A stretch of DNA of 64,000 bases from Streptomyces chromofuscus (lineage in GTDB: Bacteria > Actinomycetota > Actinomycetes > Streptomycetales > Streptomycetaceae), in contig NZ_CP063374.1 of NCBI RefSeq assembly GCF_015160875.1, positions 5,707,501-5,771,500 on the forward strand. The letters are read 5' to 3'. The translations under genes and the position numbers were made by a program. Shown here piece by piece: positions 57,046 to 64,000 of the stretch (its first letter is position 1; every line of letters starts with the position of its first letter). The notes under the pieces were generated by a model. The model did no database searches. It was not told the origin of the DNA and saw only the letters and a list, made by a program, of their open reading frames with translations.

Positions 57046-59304
57046 GTGGCAGCCCTAGCCCGCTGGTGTGTTCGCAACCGAATGGCCGCCGTCCTCCTGT
57101 GGCTGCTCACCTTCGGCGGGGTGACCGCTGCCGCCGCCGTGACCGGCACGGCCTACTCGAACGACTACCAGGTACCCGGCACCGAGTCGGGCCGGGCCGG
57201 ACAGCTGCTCACGGAGGCCTTCCCGGACCTCGGCGGCGCCGCCGGAACGGTCGTCTGGCACACCCCGACCGGCTCGGTCCGCGCCGCCGACGTCGAACAG
57301 ACGATGACCCGCACCCTGCACGACATCGCGCAACTGCCCGGCGTGGCCGCCGTGGTGACTCCGTACGGCGACCAGGGCGCGGGCCGGATCAGCGACGACG
57401 GCCGTACCGCCTACGCCACCGTCGCCTTCCACGACCAGGACCATGACCTCGACGAGTCCGAGGCGAAGGCCGTCGTGGACACCGCCAAGGACGCCGAGGC
57501 CGACGGCCTCCAGGTGGAGCTGGGCGGCACCGCCATCGGCCTCACCGACCCGTCCGGCGGCCATCTCGCCGAGGTCGTCGGCGTGCTGGTGGCCGCGGTC
57601 GTGCTGTTCCTCGCCTTCGGCTCGCCAGCGGCGTCCCTGCTGCCCATCGCCACCGCGCTGGTCGGCGTGGGCACTGCGTACGCCGGGACCGTGCTGCTCG
57701 GACACGCCATGACCGTCGCCGACTTCGCGCCCATGCTGGGCATGCTGATCGGGCTCGGCGTCGGCATCGACTACGCGCTGTTCATCGTCACCCGGCACCG
57801 CCGCGGCCTCAAACGCGGCCTGGACGTCACCGAGGCGGCCACCGCGGCCGTCGCCACCACGGGACGCGCGGTGGTGTTCGCGGGTGCCACCGTTTGTATC
57901 GCGTTGCTGGGCATGCTGATCCTCCAGCTCGGATTCCTCAACGGAGTGGCCATAGCGGCCTCACTGACCGTGGTGCTCACCGTCGCGGCCTCCGTGACCC
58001 TGCTGCCCGGACTGCTGTCCTTCATCGGCATGCGCGCGCTCAGCCGCCGCGAACGCCGCCGGCTCGAGGAGAACGGTCCCGAACCCGAGCTGCCCACCGG
58101 GTTCGCCGCCCGCTGGTCCGCCTTCGTCGAACGGCACCCCAAGAAGCTCGGCGCCGTCGCGCTCGCCGTCGTCACGCTGCTCGCGCTGCCGACCCTCTCG
58201 CTCCGCCTGGGCACCTCCGACCAGGGCAACAATCCCGAATCGACGACCACCAGGAAGGCCTACGACCTGCTCGCCGACGGCTTCGGCCCCGGCGTCAACG
58301 GACCCCTCACCCTGGTCACCGAGATCCACGGCGCCGAGGACCGGCTCGCCGCCGACGGCCTCGCCGGCACGCTGCGCGCCACCGAGGGCGTCGCCGCCGT
58401 CACCCCGGTGACGTTCGACTCCGGCGGTCACACCGCGTACCTCACCGTCGTCCCCGAGTCGTCCCCGCAGTCCGCGAGCACCAGTGACCTCGTCGACCGG
58501 CTGCGCACCGAGGTGCTGCCGCGCACCGAGGCAGGCACCTCGCTCGACGTGCACGTCGGCGGGGTCACGGCCGCCTACGACGACTTCGCCGAGGTGATCG
58601 TCGGCAAACTGCCGCTGTTCGTCGGCGTGGTGATCGCACTCGGCTGTGTGCTGCTGCTGCTCGCCTTCCGGTCGGTCGTCATCCCGCTGAAGGCCGCCGC
58701 GATGAACGTCGCCGCCGTCGCCGCCTCGTTCGGCGTGGTCGTGGCGTTCTTCCAGTGGGGCTGGGGCAGTGAACTGCTCGGCCTCGGCCGCGCCGGTCCG
58801 ATCGAGCCCTTCCTCCCCGTGATCATGGTGTCGGTGCTGTTCGGGCTCTCCATGGACTACCAGGTCTTCCTGGTCAGCCGGATGTACGAGGAGTGGCTGG
58901 AGACCGGCGACAACCGGCGGTGCGTCCGGATCGGCCTCGCCGAGACCGGCCGGGTGATCAACTCCGCCGCGGTCATCATGATCTCGGTGTTCCTCGCCTT
59001 CGTGCTCAGCGGCGACCGCGTGATCGCCATGTTCGGCATCGCGCTCGCCGCCGCCGTCGCCCTGGACGCCTTCGTGCTCCGCACCCTTCTCGTCCCCGCC
59101 CTGATGCACCTGCTCGGCAGCGCCAACTGGTGGCTGCCCGGCGGGCTCGACCGGCGCCTGCCCCGGATCAGCATCGAGCCGCCCGAGTGCCGTACCGGCC
59201 GGGAAAGTCTCCCGGACGCCGACGCCGAACGTGAGAAGCTCACGGGCGTCGTGGACGTACTGGAGAAGGAGCGGCGTTCGGATGTACGCGATATCCCTGG
59301 GTGA
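57046..59304 (+). CDS. MMPL-family (RND superfamily) exporter
   Basis: 752 residues, twelve predicted helices in the 1+5+1+5 RND arrangement. N-terminal helix MAAVLLWLLTFGGVTAAAAV, a first large loop with PGTESGRAGQLLTEAFPDLG, and the core motifs MLIGLGVGIDYALFIVTRHR and VLFGLSMDYQVFLVSRMYEE, with the conserved GxGIDY/GLSMDY pair. Relatives export antibiotics (ActII-3) or lipids; the substrate here is unknown. GTG 57046 is preferred, as GGGAG lies upstream; an ATG at 56959 would add 29 polar residues. Its last 23 bases overlap the next gene. Confidence 0.9.
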   Translation: MAALARWCVRNRMAAVLLWLLTFGGVTAAAAVTGTAYSNDYQVPGTESGRAGQLLTEAFPDLGGAAGTVVWHTPTGSVRAADVEQTMTRTLHDIAQLPGVAAVVTPYGDQGAGRISDDGRTAYATVAFHDQDHDLDESEAKAVVDTAKDAEADGLQVELGGTAIGLTDPSGGHLAEVVGVLVAAVVLFLAFGSPAASLLPIATALVGVGTAYAGTVLLGHAMTVADFAPMLGMLIGLGVGIDYALFIVTRHRRGLKRGLDVTEAATAAVATTGRAVVFAGATVCIALLGMLILQLGFLNGVAIAASLTVVLTVAASVTLLPGLLSFIGMRALSRRERRRLEENGPEPELPTGFAARWSAFVERHPKKLGAVALAVVTLLALPTLSLRLGTSDQGNNPESTTTRKAYDLLADGFGPGVNGPLTLVTEIHGAEDRLAADGLAGTLRATEGVAAVTPVTFDSGGHTAYLTVVPESSPQSASTSDLVDRLRTEVLPRTEAGTSLDVHVGGVTAAYDDFAEVIVGKLPLFVGVVIALGCVLLLLAFRSVVIPLKAAAMNVAAVAASFGVVVAFFQWGWGSELLGLGRAGPIEPFLPVIMVSVLFGLSMDYQVFLVSRMYEEWLETGDNRRCVRIGLAETGRVINSAAVIMISVFLAFVLSGDRVIAMFGIALAAAVALDAFVLRTLLVPALMHLLGSANWWLPGGLDRRLPRISIEPPECRTGRESLPDADAEREKLTGVVDVLEKERRSDVRDIPG

Positions 59305-59848
59305 CGACGGAGCCCGGCTGCGGCCACTGGAGCCCTGGCACGCCGAGGAGTTCCTCGCCCACCTCGACCGCGGGCGGGACTTCATCACCCGGCACATCCC
59401 GTTCGGGTCCAAGGCCACCGACCTCGACTCCGTCCGGGCCCTGTTGCAGTCGTACGCCGACAAGCGCGCCGCCGACAACGGCTCCCTGCACGGCGTGTGG
59501 CTCGACGGAAAGCTCGTCGGCGGTGTCCTCTTCCGTGTCTTCGACGCCGCCACCGGGGTCTGCGAGATCGGCTGCTGGCTGGAACCGGCGGCCACCGGAC
59601 GAGGGCTCGTCACACGCGCCTCCCGCGTGCTGATCGACTGGGCGTTCGGCGAGCGCGGGATGCACCGGGTGGAGTGGCACGCGGCGTCCGACAACACGGC
59701 CAGCATCAACGTCGCACGCCGGCTGGGCATGACCCGGGAGGGCGTGCTGCGCGAGTGCTATCCCTGGCGGGGCGTGCGGCAGGACTACGAGATCTGGGCC
59801 GTGCTGGCACCGGAGTGGGCGCGGGCACGCGCTCACACCGATCATTAA
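59282..59848 (+). CDS. GNAT acetyltransferase (RimJ/RimL-like)
   Basis: 188 residues, a full GNAT fold of the ribosomal-protein-alanine acetyltransferase type: ARLRPLEPWHAEEFLAHL, GVWLDGKLVGGVLFRVF, GCWLEPAATGRGLVTRASRV and EWHAASDNTASINVARRLGM. Uses acetyl-CoA; the target may be a protein N-terminus or a small molecule. ATG 59282 with AAGGAG upstream, inside the 3' end of the MMPL gene in another frame, so the two are probably translationally coupled. Confidence 0.9.
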   Translation: MYAISLGDDGARLRPLEPWHAEEFLAHLDRGRDFITRHIPFGSKATDLDSVRALLQSYADKRAADNGSLHGVWLDGKLVGGVLFRVFDAATGVCEIGCWLEPAATGRGLVTRASRVLIDWAFGERGMHRVEWHAASDNTASINVARRLGMTREGVLRECYPWRGVRQDYEIWAVLAPEWARARAHTDH

Positions 59849-59882
59849 GGAACCTCTCAGACGGCGTCCGTACGGTGCGGGC

Positions 59883-60479
59883 ATGGGAACCAGGACTGTG
59901 GACGAAACGGGCGCCGCGACCGGCGCCGAGACTGAGGCGACCGACGGCGAGGACCAGGTGAAGAAGGCGGCGGACGCGGAGGCGGCGGACGCCAACCCCA
60001 CCGCGCACGCCACCACCGGGGCGGAGCCCGGCACCGAGGACGGTGACGAGCGGCCCGAGGCGTCCGAGGCCGAGGAGAGCGGACCGACCGGCGTCGGCCA
60101 GGGCGCCGGAGCCGTCGTCTCCGCCGCGCTCGGCGTCGTCTCGCTCACCGGAAGCTGGGTCGGCACCGTGGCCTCCGCGCGCGAGTCGCTGATCGGCCAG
60201 CTGCAGACCTCGCAGTCCTCCAGCGTCGCCACCATGGTCAAGGAGGGCTACGGCGACGCCTGGGCCGCCAACGCGTTGTGGGCCGGCGTGTTCGCGCTGG
60301 CCGCGCTGATCGTCGGCGTCGTGGTCCTGGCCCGCCCCGCGTTCGGCGCCCCCGGCAGGCCGCAGGCTCCGTGGATCAAGTCGGTCGCCTGGGCCGGCAT
60401 CTCCCTCGGCGTGATCGGCCTGCTCCTGGCCGTCCTGAAGTACACCGGCATCCTGCTCGGGCTGCCCGCCACGGGCTGA
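59883..60479 (+). CDS. Membrane protein with acidic N-terminus, unknown function
   Basis: 198 residues. The first ~70 are disordered and acidic (EATDGEDQVKKAADAEAADA). Three hydrophobic segments follow: GAGAVVSAALGVVSLTGSWV, WAGVFALAALIVGVVVLA and AWAGISLGVIGLLLAVLKYT. ATG 59883 follows a promoter-like AAGGAACCTCTCAGACGGCG stretch. Common in Streptomyces genomes as hypothetical membrane proteins; no function is known. Confidence 0.75.
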   Translation: MGTRTVDETGAATGAETEATDGEDQVKKAADAEAADANPTAHATTGAEPGTEDGDERPEASEAEESGPTGVGQGAGAVVSAALGVVSLTGSWVGTVASARESLIGQLQTSQSSSVATMVKEGYGDAWAANALWAGVFALAALIVGVVVLARPAFGAPGRPQAPWIKSVAWAGISLGVIGLLLAVLKYTGILLGLPATG

Positions 60480-60671
60480 ACCCCGCCGCACCGAGGGGTC
60501 TTAGGGCGCGCGCAAGGCACTTACGCGCCCCTGAGGCCCCTCACCCGCGTGTAAGGCCCCGGCGGCCTCGGAAGATGCGGAACTCTCCCGATGTGGCGGA
60601 CCCCCCTGGGAGACGAGTGTGGAGACATTGCGGCAAGCGATGACACACACCGACCTCATCGGGGAGACGAG

Positions 60672-60857
60672 ATGTTCGAGTACGAGGTTCACCGCACGCG
60701 TTCCGCCGAACTGCTCCGCCGGGCCGAGCGGGAGCGACTGGCCCGCGAGGCCGTACGCCGCGCCCGCGCCGCCCGCCACGAAGCGGCGGAACGCTCCGCG
60801 GAGAGCGAGGCGCATACCGGCCGCCCACGAGACAACCGCTTCCCGCGGGTCGCGTGA
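60672..60857 (+). CDS. Small basic/coiled-coil protein
   Basis: 61 residues: FEYEVHRTRSAELLRRAERE, RLAREAVRRARAARHEAAER, then a short polar tail. One long charged helix, rich in Arg, Ala and Glu. ATG 60672 has GGGGAG five bases upstream, which supports it as a real gene. Unknown role; the type is common in Streptomyces. Its stop overlaps a GTG (GTGA at 60854) that is in frame with the large regulator downstream. Confidence 0.72.
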   Translation: MFEYEVHRTRSAELLRRAERERLAREAVRRARAARHEAAERSAESEAHTGRPRDNRFPRVA

Positions 60858-61225
60858 GCGCGGGGCGGGGCGGGGGCCTGGCGAGGGCCGCGGGCAACGA
60901 CGAGCCGCCGGCGAGCGGTGGGCCGGGCGAGCCGATCACGGCGGCCGGCCGGGACGGCCGGCCGGCCGCGTCCGAGCGTCACCGTCGGGCAACCGACGCG
61001 CACCGCACCGCCGTACCGGCGCATGACGGGGCCGACGCCCCAGCAGCGCCCCCACGAGCTCGCGCCCTGGCGCAAACCGACGCCGCCGCGCCGGCAGCGG
61101 ACCCGCGAGCGCCGGGCGCCCGCACGAAGCCCGGTACGGCCGCCCGAGCAGCGCCCCCGCGAGCGCCGGGCGACCCCGCGAAAACCGGTGCCGTCCTGTC
61201 GGACCCTCGTGCGATGCTCGGGGGC
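60858..61225. other. Region upstream of the large regulator, possibly an N-terminal extension
   Basis: 368 bases, open in the regulator's frame from a GTG at 60854. The encoded stretch (PPASGGPGEPITAAGRDGRP and similar Ala/Pro-rich sequence) looks disordered. It contains a repeated block, GCGAGCGCCGGGCG, at two sites about 60 bases apart. It may be non-coding or a disordered leader. Confidence 0.4.
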
Positions 61226-64000
61226 GTGGAGACCAGGTCCGTCAGTCCGGTGTTCGTCGGCCGCGCCGAGGAGTTGGAGACGCTGAACGAGGCGCTCGCC
61301 CGCGCCGCCGGCGGGGGTGGGTCCCAGGCGTCGGACACCGTGGGGGAGCCGCAGGCGTTGCTGCTGGGCGGTGAGGCCGGTGTCGGCAAGACCCGGCTCG
61401 TCGAGGAGTTCGCCGCCCGGGCCGCCGCCAGGGGAGCCGTGGTCGCGCTCGGCGGCTGTGTCGAGATCGGCGCAGACGGGCTGCCCTTCGCCCCGTTCTC
61501 CACCGCCCTGCGCGCACTGCGCCGCGAAATGCCCGCCGAGCTGGCCGTCGCGGCAGCCGGTCAGGAGGAGGAACTGGCGCGGCTGCTGCCCGAATTGGGC
61601 GGCACGGGAGCCCGGCGGCACGACGAGGAGGGCATGGCCCGCCTCTTCGAACTCACTGCCCGTCTGCTGGAGCGCGTCGCCGCCGACCGCACCGTCGTGA
61701 TCGCCCTGGAGGACCTGCACTGGGCCGACGCCTCCACCCGGCACCTGCTCGCCTACCTGTTCCGCACCCTGCGCACCGGCCGGCTCGTCGTCCTCGCCAC
61801 CTACCGCTCCGACGACATCCACCGCCGCCATCCGCTGCGCCCCCTGCTCGCCGAACTCGACCGGCTCCGCACGGTCCGCCGTATCGAGCTGGCCCGCTTC
61901 AACCGTGCGGAAGTGGCCTGCCAGATCGCCGGCATCCACGCCGCCGAGCCCGACCCCGCCCAGGTCGACGCGATCTTCCAACGCTCCGACGGCAACGCCT
62001 TCTTCGTGGAGGAACTCGCCGTCGCCGCCCACGAGGGCTGCTGCACCGGCCTCACCGACTCCCTGCGCGACCTGCTCCTCGTCCGTGTCGAGGCGCTGCC
62101 CGAGAGCGCCCAGCGGGTGGCCCGGATCGTCGCCGAGGGCGGCTCCACCGTCGAGTACCGGCTGCTCGCCGCCGTCGCCGGGCTCGCCGAGGACGACCTG
62201 ATCGAGGCCCTGCGCGCGGCGGTGAACGCCAACATCCTGCTCGCCGCACCCACCGGCGACGGCTACCGCTTCCGCCACTCCCTGGTCCGCGAGGCCGTCG
62301 GCGACGACCTGCTGCCCGGCGAACGCTCCCGCCTGAACCGCCGCTTCGCCGAGGCCCTGGAGGCCGACCCCGCACTCGTCCCCGCCGACCAGCGCGTGAC
62401 CCGCCTGGCCAGCTACTGGTACCACGCGAACGACGCCGCCAAGGCCCTGCCCGCCGTCCTCGCCGCCTCCGTCACCGCCCGCCGCCGCGACGCCTACGCC
62501 GAGCAACTGCGCCTGCTGGAACGAGCGATGGAGCTCTGGGACGCCGCCCCCGAGGACGTACGCGCCGGGCTGCGCCCCGTCGACTACACCGAGTCCTACC
62601 CTCCCTGCGGCTGCGACCCGGCGACCACACCCCTGCGCTACCTCGACCTGATGGCCGAGGCCGCCGTGGCGGGCCGCTTCTCCGGCGAGCGCGAACGCGC
62701 CATGAAGATCATCAGGCGTGCGCTGAGCATCCTGGAGGACGAGGACGACCCCCTGCGCGCCGCCTGGTTCTGGACCCAGCGCTCCCGGCTGGTGCAGGCA
62801 CTGGCCCGCGGCGACGGCCGCCAGGAACTGGTCACCGCTCAGGAGCTGTTGCGCGGTCTGCCGCCCTCCGAGGTGCACGCCGAGGTGCTCACCACCGTCG
62901 CCAACTGGTCGATGCTGCACCAGCCCGGCCCCGAGGCCCTTGCCGCCGCCGAGCGCGCCGTGCAGTACGCCCGCATGGTCGGCACCCGCGAGACAGAGCT
63001 CAACGCCCGTCTCACCCTCGGCGGCCTCACCCTCGACGCGGGCGACGTCGAGGAGGGGCTCGCCGAGATGTACGAGGTCAAGGAGCGGGCCCTGCAGGAG
63101 GGCTACCCCTATGTCGCCGGACGCGCGTACGTGAACCTGCCCGCCGAGCTCGAATCCATCGGCCGTTCCCGGGAGGCCGCGCCGATCCTGGAGGAGGGCG
63201 CCGCCTACGCCCGGAAGTACGGACTGCTCGACAACGAGGCCTGGGTGTGGGCCAACCTCTCCGAGTCGCTGTACCACCTCGGCCGCTGGCGGGAGGCGGA
63301 GCAGGCGGCGCTGAAGGTTTTCCTGCGCGGCCGGAACGCCAAGCCCCAGGGCTCCGGCGCGCTCTGCCTGGCCCATCTCGCCCTGGGCCGCGGCGACGTG
63401 CCCGAGGCCGGACGTCAACTGCACGCCGCCCGCGCCGCGTTCGGCACGCACGACCCCATGCCCCAGCAGTGGCTGCCGATGGCCACCATCGCCGTCGGCG
63501 TCGCCGCCGTGGAGGGCCGCATCCTCGACGCCCGCGCCGAACTCCACGCCGCCCTGGACGCCGGCACCCCGCCCGGCACCCGGCAGTACGGCTGGCCGCT
63601 GCTGCTGGCCGCCGCCACCGCCGAGGCCGACGCCCGCGCCCTGCCCGCCGCCGCGCAGGGCCGCGCCGAGGCGCTCGAGCGCATCCGCACCGCGGTCAAG
63701 GCGCTCGCCACCGAGGCACCCGTCTGGCTCGCCCACGAGCGGTGGGTCCACGCCGAACTCCACCGCGCCGAGGGCCGCGCCACCCCCGACACCTGGACCC
63801 CGGTCGTCACCGCCTTCGAGCACCTGGACCGCCCCTACGACCTCGCCCGCGTCCGCCACCGCCTCGCCGAGGCCCTGCTCGCCACCGATGCCACGGACCA
63901 CCGCGAGCGCGCCACGGAGCTGCTGCGCCTCGCCCACGCGGTCGCCGGCCACCTCGGCGCCCGCCCTCTCACCGACGCCGTCACCTTCCTCGCCCAGCGC
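61226..64000 (+). CDS. Large AAA/LuxR-type (LAL) regulator, 3' end outside window
   Basis: 925 codons present, still open at the window end. Begins METRSVSPVFVGRAEELETL, then the ATPase with Walker A LLLGGEAGVGKTRLVEEFAA (about residues 49-63) and Walker B IALEDLHWAD, a winged region FRHSLVREAVGDDLLPGERS, then TPR-like helical repeats (for example LTTVANWSMLHQPGPEALAA and LESIGRSREAAPILEEGAAY). LAL/MalT-type proteins end in a LuxR helix-turn-helix, which would lie beyond the window. GTG 61226 is taken because conserved sequence begins there; ATG 61214 or GTG 60854 are alternatives. Confidence 0.85.
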   Translation, partial: METRSVSPVFVGRAEELETLNEALARAAGGGGSQASDTVGEPQALLLGGEAGVGKTRLVEEFAARAAARGAVVALGGCVEIGADGLPFAPFSTALRALRREMPAELAVAAAGQEEELARLLPELGGTGARRHDEEGMARLFELTARLLERVAADRTVVIALEDLHWADASTRHLLAYLFRTLRTGRLVVLATYRSDDIHRRHPLRPLLAELDRLRTVRRIELARFNRAEVACQIAGIHAAEPDPAQVDAIFQRSDGNAFFVEELAVAAHEGCCTGLTDSLRDLLLVRVEALPESAQRVARIVAEGGSTVEYRLLAAVAGLAEDDLIEALRAAVNANILLAAPTGDGYRFRHSLVREAVGDDLLPGERSRLNRRFAEALEADPALVPADQRVTRLASYWYHANDAAKALPAVLAASVTARRRDAYAEQLRLLERAMELWDAAPEDVRAGLRPVDYTESYPPCGCDPATTPLRYLDLMAEAAVAGRFSGERERAMKIIRRALSILEDEDDPLRAAWFWTQRSRLVQALARGDGRQELVTAQELLRGLPPSEVHAEVLTTVANWSMLHQPGPEALAAAERAVQYARMVGTRETELNARLTLGGLTLDAGDVEEGLAEMYEVKERALQEGYPYVAGRAYVNLPAELESIGRSREAAPILEEGAAYARKYGLLDNEAWVWANLSESLYHLGRWREAEQAALKVFLRGRNAKPQGSGALCLAHLALGRGDVPEAGRQLHAARAAFGTHDPMPQQWLPMATIAVGVAAVEGRILDARAELHAALDAGTPPGTRQYGWPLLLAAATAEADARALPAAAQGRAEALERIRTAVKALATEAPVWLAHERWVHAELHRAEGRATPDTWTPVVTAFEHLDRPYDLARVRHRLAEALLATDATDHRERATELLRLAHAVAGHLGARPLTDAVTFLAQR

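Overview
The window is high-GC actinobacterial DNA, most likely a Streptomyces chromosome. The support is near-uniform G/C third codon positions, many GTG starts, and ATGA/GTGA stop-start overlaps. The gene order ligA - GGDEF/EAL gene (rmdB-like) - gatC - gatA - gatB and a riboswitch-led gcvT-gcvH-glyA-sdaA set are both familiar from Streptomyces. All family calls are by eye; no database search was run.

Layout. 0-12.3 kb: a partial ABC exporter, a decayed sulfatase-like tail, glgX, two tandem L,D-transpeptidase lipoproteins, an enoyl-CoA hydratase, a small GHKL ATPase, a divergent GNAT/MerR pair, an EF-hand protein and a GH84 glycosidase. 12.6-22.4 kb: the most unusual region. Six plus-strand genes with overlapping or near-abutting ends encode a class III nucleotidyl-cyclase-like protein, a P-loop (STAND-like) ATPase, an SPFH-like/vWA fusion, a TerY-type vWA protein, a PP2C phosphatase and a membrane-anchored protein kinase. 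They converge, 7 bases apart, on a minus-strand pair: a Crp/Fnr cyclic-nucleotide-binding regulator and a small membrane protein resembling Pycsar (PycTM) effectors. 22.5-28 kb: a GH25 lysozyme without a signal peptide, then the serine/glycine operon with its riboswitch. 28-31.5 kb: a P-loop protein followed by a 116-bp tandem repeat, two SseB-family genes and a frameshifted secreted-protein remnant. 32-38 kb: a complete oligopeptide ABC importer. 38-49.5 kb: a TRIC-like channel, thioesterase and TetR, small membrane proteins, cysteine desulfurase plus mnmA, a Tat-type amidase, LOG-family, SDR and MetE-like genes, and ligA. 49.8-64 kb: a c-di-GMP GGDEF/EAL protein, gatCAB with a small coupled gene, an MMPL exporter, GNAT, small membrane proteins and the 5' part of a large LuxR/LAL-type ATPase regulator.

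How the parts may work together. The 12.6-22.4 kb genes look like a signalling and conflict cassette: a TerY-phosphorylation triad (vWA, kinase, phosphatase) joined to an SPFH scaffold, a STAND ATPase and a cyclase that keeps its metal-binding and transition-state residues. A cyclic-nucleotide-binding protein and a Pycsar-like membrane effector sit at its end. The families are recognised with moderate to good confidence; that they form one cyclic-nucleotide-gated system is inference. The serine/glycine genes (glycine cleavage T and H, SHMT, serine deaminase) probably respond to glycine through the tandem riboswitch.
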